Source: Antedon bifida | Lineage: Eukaryota; Echinodermata; Crinoidea; Comatulida; Antedonidae | Reading direction: 5' to 3' | Assembly: GCA_963402885.1 (NCBI GenBank) | Contig: OY727100.1 | Span: forward strand, 4,513,501 to 4,577,500 | DNA: 64,000 nucleotides | In this document: one piece after another, positions 34,538-45,510 of the stretch | Layout of the letters: every line of letters begins with the position of its first letter | Numbering within the stretch: the stretch's first letter is position 1 | The notes under the pieces: model-generated | What the model saw: only the letters and a program-made list of their open reading frames with translations | The model's database searches: none | Told to the model about the DNA's origin: nothing | Made by a program: the position numbers and the translations under genes

Positions 34538-34566
34538 TGATGCTCTACCAATTGAACTAACCGAGC
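34538..34566 (-). pseudogene. tRNA-Lys fragment (5' half)
   Basis: Only the acceptor 5' strand and D arm remain (TGCTCTACCAATTGAACTAA on the plus strand). Confidence 0.7.
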
Positions 34567-34645
34567 TTCATATCAATACCATGTTACCATTCTCAGAATT
34601 TGTTTTATTTCAATTTGCCTACATGGTATAAAAATGTACTTGAAA

Positions 34646-34700
34646 GCTTGAACCCTTGACCCTTAGATTAATGATGCCCTACCAACTTAGCTAAGTGGGC
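34646..34700 (-). pseudogene. tRNA-Lys remnant
   Basis: Shortened relic that has lost most of the anticodon arm; the outermost trace of the array. Confidence 0.7.
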
Positions 34701-35290
34701 TACAATTTCTTCTTCTATTATTTTTCATGTTAATTTTTATACCATATGCCAGTTGAAAAAAAAGGTAATTGGAACATAGATATAATGGTTGACGCTGTTA
34801 TACACAATTTTCCTATGGACAATGTCTATGACCCTCCTATATTACAAATATTATGTTCCAACAACTATCCATTATTTTTATTATTTTGTTATTGATATTT
34901 AATAGTTTCTGTACTTTTATTTCCGGGCTACAAACACATCAGATCGATTGATTTTCATATAGCTCATGGTTTATCGAAATAATCTTAATATCCTATTGGT
35001 TCTAATTGTTATTCAAATTGAAAGGGTTGTTAAATCACTGAAAATAGGCGTGGACGTTTTAGCTTTGATGATGCACCTTAACACGCAACAACTTCTTAAA
35101 CAGCGCGCTCTGCATTATTCTGAAATTATAATTGTTCTGATTGGTTAGTTCGGTGACTGGGAAAGACCTGGGATCACTGTGAATAAATAAACAAAACAGT
35201 CATTTTAATTACCATTTTCTTAAGTTCTTTTTTTGAATTACACCTGTGCTAACGGTTTTCATCAGCAAGCTGTACAAGCAACTATTTATA
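34701..35290. other. 5' flank of the forkhead-like gene, no gene seen
   Basis: AT-rich. It probably contains the promoter and 5' UTR of the gene starting at 35291, but no core promoter motif stands out. Confidence 0.4.
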
Positions 35291-36907
35291 ATGTTTAGGA
35301 TATCTCAAGCGAGGAGAGAGACGTATGTGGACATGATTAAATGTGCATTTAAACACTTTCCACGCTTGACTATGACAACAAGGGAGATCAACGAGTATTT
35401 AGCTAAGACTTACGATTGTTTCCGTCTTGGAGAGCACAAAGGTTGGAAAACTTCTGTACGTTATGCTTTAAATAATTGTACGTGTTTCTTTAAGCCTGAC
35501 GAGAAGTTTAGCTCCTGGGCCATGAATCATGAATGCAAACACTGTCACGAACAAGAAATGAAACCTATGGACCTAACAACGACTTCTTCAAAGCATGTCA
35601 CCGCAGTCGTTAATAACAACTTAAAACTCGTCGCTAAGAAGCAACGCTTGGAAAAATCAACCCATACCTCTAATAAGTCTTCTCATTCGCATCCAGTACC
35701 AATCCGATACCAGAACACATTGATTTATACTAGCAATACTCGTCATCATATCCGTAGAGCGGACGGTACTTTCCCAGCTGTGACATTGACATCAAGTCGG
35801 TCCCCTGCATACAGATTATCTCACCCTGGTAGCTGTGTGGGCGCCACCTTCACTCGCCAACGAGCACTTCGCCGCAGACCTGGTGGGTTATCCTATGATC
35901 TTCAGTTTATCAACGACTTGTTTATTCCAGAATTAGATATTGACCAGTCAAAGTATTTCAATGTCTTCGATGCCGACCTAACTGCTAGTGTATCATGTCA
36001 AAACCCGGTAAGTTATACCGTGGACCTATAATCCATGGTTATACATTTTCTTCTAACACATCTATGAGTATCTAGATTGAGACATTTCTCTTTATACAGT
36101 ACATTGATTGAAATACTCATTCAAATCTATATATATTTTTAAGTAAATGTTTTCATATGTTTTCTCGTTCTTTGTTTTTATTTTCATATTTCATTGTTAA
36201 CGTGTTGATTATAAACATTTCCAGTCATAGACTGATGTTTTGTTTAATATATAATATAATGTGAGATTCGTTTTTGACTTGTATGCAACAGTATGATAGT
36301 ATCGTGAAGTTTCACAATATAATATATTGTATGCCTTCTAGGTAGGTGTATGTTAATAATGTAACCGGGTGATTAATTTAATTCGTTCGTCAATAGTATT
36401 CCACTGCAGTACTACACTTTACATATCTTTACAGTAAGCAATTATTAAGCAAGCAGTCATTGAAAAACCATACATACTGCAGTGACTTCCTTATACCAGT
36501 GAAATGATATAGAGATAGTATCATAATATCTGTACGTCTATGATTGAATAAAAACTAAAACTACGTTTGTAAATAAACGTCATTACTACAGTAATTTCAG
36601 TAGAATAATATTTGACCTTTAACCTGTATTACAATGTGTTTTAACCGTTCACTCTGTTGTTTTTCTCTAGCAAACTTCAAGAAAACAGACAAGTGCTCCA
36701 TCAACTGTTACAGATTCTACATCACAAGATAACTTCGCTCAGTCTTCTAATGATTCGTCTAATCAGGCCACTTTGAATGCATATCCATTTCATCAACAAC
36801 TAGTAGAAAGTGGCGGTAAATCTGAGTCGCCGTCACCAGTATTTGCTACTTATCCATATCAAATCTCTTTGTATAGAAACAATGACATGATGGCTACTCG
36901 ACATTAG
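35291..36907 (+). CDS. divergent forkhead-like winged-helix protein (2 exons)
   Basis: Exons 35291-36007 and 36671-36907, phase 0, donor CCG|gtaagt, acceptor ttttctctag; 317 aa. Residues ~12-80 follow the forkhead pattern: YVDMIKCAFKHFP (helix 1), LTMTTREINEYLAKTYDCF (helix 2), GWKTSVRYALNNCTCFFK (helix 3 and first wing strand), then WAMN. Normal forkhead proteins have WQNSIRHNLSLNKCF here. The Asn and His that contact DNA are replaced by Thr and Tyr, so DNA binding may be changed or lost. The rest is Ser/Thr/His-rich with no recognised domain. The ATG at 35291 is used; the open frame extends upstream only from a GTG. It lies between the tRNA array and the first S block. A forkhead origin is inferred from this pattern; another winged-helix family is possible. 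Confidence 0.6.
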
Positions 36908-38489
36908 TTGGAAAGGAGACTTGGTATACTTTTTATAATAGTGATTTAATACACGTATGTATTAAACTAATATTATAAGCACTGTTCCGATCGAAGCACA
37001 TCCTGTATTGTTCATCGTTTAATATTGTATTTATATTTGTTTTTATATATATGTAATTATACTTTTTTTTTTAATTCTCTGAAATGTCTACACCAATATT
37101 ATTGAAAAACGGTATTAAATATAATTCATTGTACAATGTTGCATTCCTGAATGGCAGGTAAACTCCCATTTTTGTAATGCTTGTATGTTTATAGACTATT
37201 CTAAAAAGTGTTAATAAATGTACAGTATAAAGTAGTGGGTAATAAGTACTGTAATTGTTCAAATAATTAAAACAAAAATGCAAATACAAAAATACCATTC
37301 TATTGGTCGATGGAACAAAAAGTACCAAACTTAACCGTTTACTATATTGTACTTAGATTCATGTACTTTATTTAGATAATTTAATATATGTTTTTTTGTT
37401 TTCAATAATTCTCTATAAATTTCTACACTGAATTCAGATTAATTAAGTATTTAAAACATAATAACGCAACTGTTTTGCTATTGTACATAATGCTGATTGG
37501 TGCATGCCAACGTGAAATTATTATTTGTGTATTTTTAGTTAGTTTTTTTATAGTTATATATATATTTGTTTTATTTATTATACAAAGTACGTTTGTAAAT
37601 GTAAACTTCAAATACAAAATAGTGCCCTATATAGGAAGTAAATAGTGTAGTATACATGACTATGAAAGAGCTTTTTTCGATAAAGGGAAAATATTTGTAC
37701 GTGCTGTTACATTTATTGGAATAAAAAAAAAATGATATCAACGGTTTGTGATAGCTATTTTTGTTTCTATGTGTTGATAATGTGTGTTGAGTTTTTATAA
37801 CTGATTTAGGCCTACAGTCTAAGTAAAACTGGCCATCCCAAATTGTAAACAAATATTTGGATTGGAAAACATATAAATATACACTCTAAGCCAAATTTGT
37901 AAGAAAAACAAAATATTCAACGGTTTGCGATAGTTTTTTTGTTTCTATATGTTATGTGTTAATAATGGTGTAGTTTTTAAGGCAGAGCTTCTACCCAAAT
38001 ATAGTCCTAAAACAATTAATTAACTAAAGAGAAGAAAGGAAATGAATTAATATTGTAAGCAGCTGCTCCGATGTGGAAAATATTATGTACGTAAACTGGT
38101 AAATTCAGTGAAATAAAAGATATTCAATAGTTTGCTTTATATATTATTTGTTTCTATGTTATTGATGTGAGTTTCTGATTTCTCCGGCAGAGAAAGTAAA
38201 ATTGGCCATTTCCAATTTCCATATTTTCCATGATATTCTATTCTAGTCGGCAAATTGGGATTCGTCAAACTGGCCAGATAACAAATAAAATGTATACGTT
38301 ACATTTATGAAGCCTAAAGTTAATATTAAAGATATTGTACGAATGGAATTCTCGGTGATTCTCTACTATTTTATTTCTAGATATCTTTAAATTAACTTCT
38401 ATTTATTAAATAAAAGTTAAATTTAAAGAATAAGTATAACTGTAAAGTTATAACATATGTCTATCGAATAATTGTTAATATAGGCCTCA
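36908..38489. other. intergenic, no gene seen
   Basis: 3' flank of the forkhead-like gene. About 37,690-37,760 and 37,900-37,970 share ATCAACGGTTTGTGATAG / TTCAACGGTTTGCGATAG with following TTTTGTTTCTAT, and a third relative lies near 38,120, so a weak ~200-bp tandem repeat is present. The minus-strand frames here look random. Confidence 0.45.
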
Positions 38490-38830
38490 CCCAAATAAAA
38501 GTCATAACTTAAATATTCAAACTGTATTATTCCTCCATGACAAAAGCAAGGCGTTTCCGATTTAATTGTATGTGTCTTTGAAAAATAATAAAGCAATACA
38601 AGTTATTGTAATGTGAACACAATACCTCTTGTATAATGTGGACAAACAGAACTATAAACAATTATATTCGCTTTTTTAGGTTAAAGTTCAACAAACCCGG
38701 TTATAAGAAACATTTTTTCATCCATTGGTAATCACATAGTGACCCTATCTTTAGTGGTGCAACCAAAATAAGAACAGACAAAGGAATCAATGTAGTAAAA
38801 AATTGGTAAAATTACCAAAAATAACAAAAC
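38490..38830. repeat. S block, copy 1
   Basis: Non-coding block found three times (also 42478-42790 and 45098-45510). Shared order: AAAAGCAAGGCGTTTCCGAT; GTGAACACAATA; then 100-200 bp on, TAGTGGTGCAACCAAAATAA and TTGGTAAAATTA. Each copy is followed by a tRNA-Lys sequence. Confidence 0.65.
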
Positions 38831-39102
38831 AAAATATATTTATTAAGATGATTTACTAAGATGATGTCATTCTAATAGAAAACAGTCTGAATTCTTCCAA
38901 CTGATATATAACCGGGGTTCACGGCGTAAAATAGGTGATTCGATGAGAGGAATTTGTACTAAAATTTGATAAATCGACTTAAAATACAATGCTTAATTCT
39001 AAGTTTAATTGTCATATTATTTATTTTCTTTTAAATTTAAAACGTAATCTTTGCTGTAAGCCTCCTTTTCATGTTAATTTATATATTATCGTGTTAATGT
39101 AG

Positions 39103-39457
39103 TCGTGTGGCGCAGTGTGTTGGACGTTCGACCATGGACCTATAAATTAGATAATTTATAGGTCCATGGTTCGACTACTGATCGTGAGATCGAGGTTCGA
39201 ATCCAACTCTCGCCGCATTGCTAATTTATAGCTTGTATCCTTAGGCAAGATACTTTACTTACGTTTGCCTCTCTCCACCCAGGTGTATAAAATGGGTACC
39301 CGGTTAGATCAAGACACAACTTTGCGTTGATTACTAGCTGCATTCTGGGAGTATTCCATGCGTGTTTGATCCCAAAAAATGACTGGGGTAATAATGTTCA
39401 GCGCATTGAGAGCTTGCTTATATGCGCTATATAAGATCGAACTATTATTATTATTAG
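39103..39457 (+). mobile_element. tRNA-derived SINE
   Basis: The head has an A box (GTGGCGCAGTGTGTTGG) and a B box (GAGGTTCGAATCC). A ~200-bp body includes AATGGGTACCCGGTTAGA and GCGCTATATAAGATCGAAC, and the tail is (ATT)n at 39443-39457. This is a Pol III-transcribed, LINE-dependent retroposon. The head is interrupted by a palindromic insertion (39132-39169). Confidence 0.8.
39127..39174. mobile_element. 38-bp palindromic insertion with 5-bp target duplication
   Basis: Two 18-bp arms, CCATGGACCTATAAATTA and its exact reverse complement, are separated by 2 bp (39132-39169). TTCGA flanks both sides (39127-39131 and 39170-39174). Removing the insert and one TTCGA restores an ordinary SINE head, so this is a genuine insertion. 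Confidence 0.8.
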
Positions 39458-39584
39458 TCGTTGTCTTTCTAAATTCAAATGTATAAATATATAAAGAAAA
39501 TACTTATACATTTTACCTTTGTGTGTGTTTTTGTGTATATTTTATGATCACTGTTGGTTGTGAATAAAGAATAAATAAAAATGT

Positions 39585-39649
39585 AAGGGACTTGAACCCT
39601 TTACCCTCAGATTAAAAGTGTGATGCTCTACCAACTGACCTAACCGGGC
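39585..39649 (-). pseudogene. tRNA-Lys pseudogene with array-type spacer
   Basis: Lacks the 3' acceptor end, has an anticodon-stem mismatch and a changed D arm. The array spacer (ACCTTTTTCTCATTCTTGGA onwards) follows to about 39710, so it derives from an array unit. Confidence 0.85.
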
Positions 39650-40139
39650 ATCATATAAATACCTTTTTCTCATTCTTGGACGTTTGTATTATTTCGATTG
39701 ACCTAAAGTATATTTAGGTCAATACAGTATATTATATTGTAAATATAAAAATATGTGATATTTGTGTAATATAATAGATAAGAGAAAATAACTAAAACAA
39801 AAATAAGTAAAAAAAAACAAATAAAAAAAGGCTAAAACGGGTACATAGACAATTTGTAGTATTATTATAATGTATGCTTTTTAGTTATGTTGAAATGAAA
39901 CAAAACGATCCGAACAGTGGAAAAGGGAGAAAATAACAAATGTGATTTTTCAAAATCATTACTCAAATCAGAGGTTTGGTACAGAAAGTTACATATCACA
40001 TACCTCTATCAAAAATTCTATTTTTAATCTTTTTTATTTTAAGTATTCCATTTTTTTTAAGACTTCACTTTTAAAAATTAAGTATGCTTATTTTTTTTTA
40101 TTTTATCTGTTTTAACGCAATTATAATAACTAGGTAATA

Positions 40140-40417
40140 TCTATTGTTTTATATTTCTATTGTTAAAGTGGCGCTATCATCAAACGTCATGCCGCGACCG
40201 ATTTAGGAAACCGCGCATTTTCACACATTTTGATTGGCTAACACATTATGATAAAACAATAGCGTAAAGGACTCCCACGTGATAAAGACAAGTGTTCTGT
40301 GGAGTTATCATCAATTTTTCATTAGACCTTCAACTGCTATAACGTAAAAAAAAAACAAACGATCTTCTTAATTACGATAAGTTTTACGTATTCTGCAATT
40401 AACCAGTAAATACTAAA
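40140..40417 (+). promoter_or_regulatory. module promoter, copy A
   Basis: About 250 bp before the start codon are nearly the same at 43674-43947 and 54706-55028. Conserved motifs: AACGTCATGCCGCG (CRE half-site), inverted CCAAT box TGATTGGCTA (40231-40240), E-box CACGTG (40276-40281), and GATAAGTTTTACGTA close to the ATG. Shared conservation up to the ATG points to a regulatory unit. The identity of the factors is inference. Confidence 0.65.
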
Positions 40418-41135
40418 ATGAATACAGGAACATCTTCAATTGGTTGCCATGAAAGACTCCAGTGGTATGAAATGTATTCTACAACCTTCCACGATGACAT
40501 CGAAGAAGATGACAGTCCACTACCGTATTTGTCAAGAGAAGATCTTCTACAAACTGCAATGGATTCAGATCTCAGAATCTACTTTCCACATCTACCAAGT
40601 GATTCAATAACGCCAGTGTGTGAGTCTCCCGATGTGTTGATGACATGTGACGAATGTGAGGTCAGCGATGACGACTATACCAGTGATAGCGACTGTGAGA
40701 CCAGTGACGACAGTGATGCCGATTTATTACGTGAGCTTCAAATGGGATGTCCTTGTAAGTACTTTTTTTTCTCTTCAAATTTTAAGATATTTTTGAAATT
40801 TATATTTCTTAAAATGTTAAAATGTACTCATTTTTACTTTAAAGATCAGAAATTACTGAAAGATATTCAATTTTTTATATTTTTTTTAAATTTTATAATA
40901 TTTTTTTTCTTTTCCAGCCATGTTAGATGATTCTCAATCTCTCATCACACAAAACGAAGAAGGTGTTATTGATCAAGAAATGGAATGGAGTGAAGTCTTC
41001 AACTACAACTTCTTAAGCATATCACCAGATTACTGGACAGACGTCACCAGTTATCAAACTACTAAACTCCAGCCAGCATCTAATCACGTGTCTTATAATA
41101 GCAACTTATTTTTACATACTCATAGAACTTGCTGA
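40418..41135 (+). CDS. unrecognised acidic two-exon protein, paralogue A
   Basis: Exons 40418-40754 and 40918-41135 (donor CCTT|gtaagt, acceptor tttccag, phase 1); 184 aa. I do not recognise the family. Visible: a conserved N-terminus MNTGTSSIGCHERLQWYEMY; a very acidic stretch at ~residues 70-105 (CDECEVSDDDYTSDSDCETS) with paired Cys; and a C-terminal part with WSEVFNYNFLSISPDYWTDV. No signal peptide or membrane segment. An acidic, Trp/Phe-containing tail of this kind could be a transactivation or protein-binding region, but that is speculation. The paralogue at 43948 keeps frame, splice sites and most residues, which supports a real gene. A downstream ATG at the start of exon 2 is not needed. 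Confidence 0.8.
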
Positions 41136-41225
41136 TTAAACTTTAAGAACGTTTTTAATTGCTACATCTTACATAGTCATGTAAATAATAGTATATAAAG
41201 TATATTTTAGATAACAGTTTTTGTT

Positions 41226-41231
41226 AATAAA
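41226..41231 (+). terminator. poly(A) signal of paralogue A
   Basis: AATAAA 91 bp after the stop codon; the same AATAAATTTAT word follows paralogue B. Confidence 0.6.
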
Positions 41232-41439
41232 TTTATTTTCTGAGCTCTCATTATTTATTCTTTTTGTTTCTATCGCTGTGTGCTTATAAGCTTTATATTA
41301 TAAGTTAATATAATGTATTCAGATTAAAGTCAGATTTATTTGAGTCCTTTCGGAAATTCATGTCAGACTTTCATCGCTCAACTAAAATATAACAAAAAAT
41401 TAAATTATAACATAACAAATATACAGGATAAACCTATAA

Positions 41440-41850
41440 GATATATAGGTGTAAAGGGCGGTTAATACATTGGAAGGCAAAACATTTTTAAATTCATCGT
41501 TTGTTATTTTCCCTAGATTATGGGAGCAACTTCCCAATGAAATTAAACAATGTGTTACAATTTCAGACCTTAAAACTCACCAAAAATTTGATCTCAAAAT
41601 ATTAAGTTGTAATTGTTTATATTGTTTATTCAATGCAGCTTATTTTTAATTGGTGTATCTCATTATAACTTTGTTTTATTTTGACTTAATTTGTGCTACT
41701 TAATTTTGTTATTTTTGTATTTTATAAGTAATGATGGAGTAAGAGCAGTTTTCTGTTTGGGCTCATGCCTATTACTTGCTCCTGGCATAATGAATTGTAA
41801 AATGTACCTTATGAACTTTTGCCGAATAAATATTATTATTATTAAATTAT
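41440..41850 (+). mobile_element. 5'-truncated LINE, 3' end
   Basis: A short frame (about 41498-41650) reads FPRLWEQLPNEIKQCVTIS, then DLKTHQKF: the typical C-terminal tail of LINE reverse-transcriptase ORFs (LWN-LP-IR-type motif). It is followed by a 3' UTR and an AATAAATATTATTATTATTA tail. A dead copy lacking the polymerase. The clade (CR1, L2 or jockey type) is not resolvable here. Confidence 0.7.
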
Positions 41851-42477
41851 AGTCACTATAATAATATCTGCTTTCGCATTATCAGACATATTATTTATAT
41901 ATATTATACCATTCTATTTAAGAAACGAACTGGCGAGCTGTGTAAATTTGTATACTGAAGTTGCTACTCTGAAAAAAAAATACGGTATATAAATTGTACC
42001 AATTAAATAGTAAGTTACCATAGTATATAGAACAATCTATTTAGACCATTCAATTTCAGAAAAGTACAGACGCGTCTTGTGAATCAGTGTATTTCATGAA
42101 GTTGCCACTTGCCATATAAACCTGTTCCATGGAATAGTAAGTAATGTGTAATACAATCTATTCACGAAATACAATCTAATTTAAACATATATTTTTTCCG
42201 AAGCATTCTTTCTTTTTAGTTCAGAAAATCTGAATATGAAATGAACATGCAACATATTTAAACGTAAATTACCAATACCATAAAGTTAATGCCCAATTGC
42301 TCGGATTGTACATGGAAGTCGATGTAATCTCTATTTTGTGTAGTTTAACTGCTACATTTTTTAGTAATAAATAATCGTTATAATTATTATTTTATATTAA
42401 ATACATTTTATTAATTTAAGGCCATGATTTATAAGGTACAATAATAACATCTGTCAATCAGACAATTGTCACTATTT

Positions 42478-42790
42478 TACGCCCAAAATAACAATTATAT
42501 CATAGATATTCCAGTTGTATATTTCATAAAAGCAAGGCGTTTCCGATTCAAGTATTGTCATGTGAACACAATACTGTGGGTGGGACTGGACTAAGAGAAC
42601 TTATACAGCGAAATTCTATTTTAATTGCACGATGGTTTTAAACCTTCATTTATTGGTATTAATCACACACAGACAAATAATATATTTAGTGGTACAACCA
42701 AAATAAAACTATACCATGTAAAGTTGTTAACAATTGGTAAAATTAACCAATATGCCCGGAATATAGATTTACCAAAATGAATACATAAAT
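42478..42790. repeat. S block, copy 2
   Basis: Carries GCCCAAAATAACAATTATAT, AAAAGCAAGGCGTTTCCGAT, GTGAACACAATACTGTGG and TTTAGTGGTACAACCAAAAT. It sits between paralogue A and the intact tRNA-Lys at 42956. Confidence 0.7.
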
Positions 42791-42955
42791 AATTCTAAAT
42801 ATAATTGCTATATTTATTTAATATAACAATTGTATTTAGAATTATTTATTTAATATTTATACATTAAGACTTTTAAACCCTGGATCTTATATTTTAAAAA
42901 GAAATTTCATGTTGTCAAAAATGACCTTAAATGTAATAGAATTTAAAACAAATAC

Positions 42956-43027
42956 GCCCAATAAGGGACTTGAACCCTTGACCCTCAGATTAAAAGTCTG
43001 ATGCTCTACCGACTGAGCTAACCGGGC
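42956..43027 (-). tRNA. tRNA-Lys(UUU), dispersed intact copy
   Basis: All stems pair and A and B boxes are intact. It differs from the array consensus by one D-loop base (CAGTCGGTAG in the RNA sense), which is the form found in other animals' tRNA-Lys(UUU). No array-type spacer follows, so it may be older than the array. Confidence 0.93.
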
Positions 43028-43149
43028 TACATCTTGAAACCGTGTTCTCATAATTCCTTATAGTTGTTTTTTATTTATACAACTTAAAATATAAGCACTT
43101 TTTTATTTTACTTATTTATTGTACAAAAATTGACTTACATTATTGGAAG

Positions 43150-43212
43150 CAAAACGAATAAGGGATTTAAAGCTCAGATTAAAAGTCTTATGCTCTAACG
43201 ACTGATCCGGGT
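43150..43212 (-). pseudogene. tRNA-Lys remnant
   Basis: Degenerate copy about 120 bp beyond the intact gene. Deletions remove parts of the acceptor and T arms, but CTCAGATTAAAAGTCTTATG is still recognisable. Confidence 0.75.
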
Positions 43213-43673
43213 TACTTAACATAAAGAATGTTTTTAGAAGTTGTTTTTATCAACGTAATAAAATTAACAAATAAATATGACTTGGTAATAAACAATTAGA
43301 TATGATATAAATTAAAAATTATTATTAAATTATAATAAAATTGGAAGATAATGCCGCAGCAAAATAGTAGACCTAAATAAACTTCCATACAAATAGAATT
43401 ATATCTAAAATTAGAAGATAAGTTTCCATAATTACCAGTATAGTAATTCCAAATATTAGGTGTTTTTTTTTATTCATTTAATTACTTACTATTATTTACT
43501 GACTTACATGTGGACGTGATAAGGATTGCTTTATATTTATCAACAATGGTATTTTTATATTAAGTATTCCATATAAAAAAATAGACTTAACTTAAATACC
43601 TTTTTATAATTAAATATGTTTTAATTTTTATTGCTAATCTGTTTATCACGCAATATAACAAAGAGTTCATATC

Positions 43674-43947
43674 TAGGCCTATTGTTTTATATTTCTATTG
43701 TTAAACTTATCATCAAACGTCATGCCGCGACCGATTTAGGAAACCGCGCATTTTCACACATTTTGATTGGCTAACACATTATGATAAAACAATAGAGTAA
43801 AGGACCACCACGTGATAAAAACAAGTGTTCTGTGGAGTTGTCATCAATTTTTCATTAGACCTTCAACTGTTATAACGTAAAAATCTCAACGATCTGGATA
43901 ATTTCGATAAGTTTTACGTATCCTGCAATTAACGAGAAAATACTACA
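43674..43947 (+). promoter_or_regulatory. module promoter, copy B
   Basis: Same order of motifs as copy A: AACGTCATGCCGCG, TGATTGGCTA, CACGTG (43809-43814), and GATAAGTTTTACGTA about 45 bp before the ATG. Confidence 0.65.
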
Positions 43948-44642
43948 ATGAATACAGGAACATCTTCAATCGGTTGCCATGAAAGACTCCAGTGGTATGA
44001 AATGTATTCTACAACCTTCCACGATAACATCGAAGAAGATGACAGTCCACTACCGTATTTGTCAAGAGAAGATCTTCTACAAACTGAGATGGATTCAGAT
44101 CTCAGAATCTACTTTCCACATCTACCAAGTGATTCTACAACGCCAGTGTGTGAGTCTCCCGATGTGTTGATGACATGTGACGAATGTGATGTCAGCGATG
44201 ACGACTATACCAGTGATAGCGACTGTGAGACCAGTGACGACAGTGATGCCGATTTATTACGTGAGCTTCAAATGGGATGTCCTTGTAAGTACTTGTGTTT
44301 TGCTTTTTTTCTAGTGTTTAGATATTTTTGAAATTTTCTTTCTTAAAATGTTAGAATGTATTCATTTTTAATCAGAAATTACTGAAAGATATTCAATTTT
44401 GTTTTTATTTTATAATATTTGTTTTTCCAGCCATGTTAGATGATTCTCAATCTCTCATTACACAAAACGAAGAAGGTGCTATTGATCAAGAAATGGAATG
44501 CAGTGAAGTCTTCAAGTTCTTAAGCATCTCACCAGACTACTGGACAGACGTAACCAGTTATCAAGCGACTACCAAATTCCAGTCAGCATCTAATCACGTG
44601 TCTTATAATAACTTATTTGTACATAATCATAGAACTTGCTGA
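43948..44642 (+). CDS. unrecognised acidic two-exon protein, paralogue B
   Basis: Exons 43948-44284 and 44431-44642, same splice sites and phase as paralogue A; 182 aa. Exon 1 has the same length and only a handful of amino-acid changes from A. Exon 2 is 6 nt shorter through in-frame indels (an Asn-Tyr-Asn region and a Ser codon). That indels stay in frame and introns diverge more than exons argues that both copies are, or were until recently, under selection. The function is unknown. Confidence 0.8.
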
Positions 44643-44749
44643 TCAAACGTTTTTAATTGTTCATAGCCTAACGTAAACATTGTACGACCTGAATGACGTC
44701 ATGTAAATAATAGTATATAAATTATAGTTTTAACCAGTTCTTTTTATTT

Positions 44750-44755
44750 AATAAA
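44750..44755 (+). terminator. poly(A) signal of paralogue B
   Basis: AATAAA about 110 bp after the stop codon, in the same AATAAATTTAT context as in paralogue A. Confidence 0.6.
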
Positions 44756-45097
44756 TTTATGTTATTAGCTATCATAATTCGTTTGTTTTGGTTTTTTTTA
44801 CTCTGTGTTTTAAAGGTATAATTGTACTTAAATAATTCTTAGAGATTAAATTGTAGATTCATTGTGTCATATTATTTTGACTCCCATTAAATGTGAGTAC
44901 AATTACCATTTTTATTCCTAATACTCTCTGCACGGGTTAGAATAAAATGTTCAGTTTACAATATTTATAAAAAAATTATTAGGTATGTTAAGTTAATTGC
45001 ATTTTGGAAAAGAAACATTTATACCGAATACATTTTTTTTTAATTTGTGTACAAATACAAATTATACAGCAATAACTTCTATCAATCATTTGTTACT

Positions 45098-45510
45098 TAT
45101 AACGCCCAAAATAACAGTAATAGCATAGATATTCCAGTTGTATATTTTATAAAAGGAAGGCGTTTCCGATTGAATTGTATTGATATTGTGATGTGAACAC
45201 AATAATACTGTGGATGTGTAACCGGCCGTGGTTCCTGTTGACTACATAAGACGTTCGTTTTAAATTGACCATTGGTTTTTAGTCGAATGCAAACGCGACT
45301 ATACAGCTCACTATGTCGGTCGGTTGGTTGGTTGGTCGGTCGGTCGATCGGTAAACACTAACTCAAATTTGAGCACACGGCTAATTCAAAATAAAGCAAT
45401 AGTAAAATAGACTTTTCTAATACGTACCACGGCCAGTAAGAAACGAATTGATTTCATTTATTGGTACTGACATAGTAACACACTATATTTAGTGGGGTAA
45501 CCGAAAAAAA
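45098..45510. repeat. S block, copy 3, interrupted
   Basis: S-block words GCCCAAAATAACAGTAATAG, AGGCGTTTCCGATTGAATTG and GTGAACACAATAATACTGTG occur at 45101-45223. TTTAGTGGGGTAACCGAAAA follows at about 45490. The two parts are separated by a GGTC-repeat element (45276-45393). Confidence 0.6.
45276..45393. mobile_element. dispersed element with GGTC/GGTT tetranucleotide core, copy 1
   Basis: TTTTTAGTCGA, then TACAGCTCACTATG, a (TCGG/TTGG)n run at 45316-45351, then TAAACACTAACT and GAGCACACGGCTA. The same order occurs at 54209-54317. Confidence 0.7.

Noticed and set aside
37071..37852. Minus-strand frames of 64-93 aa behind the forkhead-like gene
   Set aside because: Low-complexity, AT-driven frames without domain resemblance, splice support or duplication.
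40140..40417. ERSE unfolded-protein-response element (CCAAT-N9-CCACG)
   Set aside because: The CCAAT box and the CCACG are both present but in opposite orientation and about 40 bp apart, so the element is not formed.
44015..44170. 63-aa frame overlapping paralogue B
   Set aside because: An alternative frame of exon 1; the main frame is the one shared with paralogue A.
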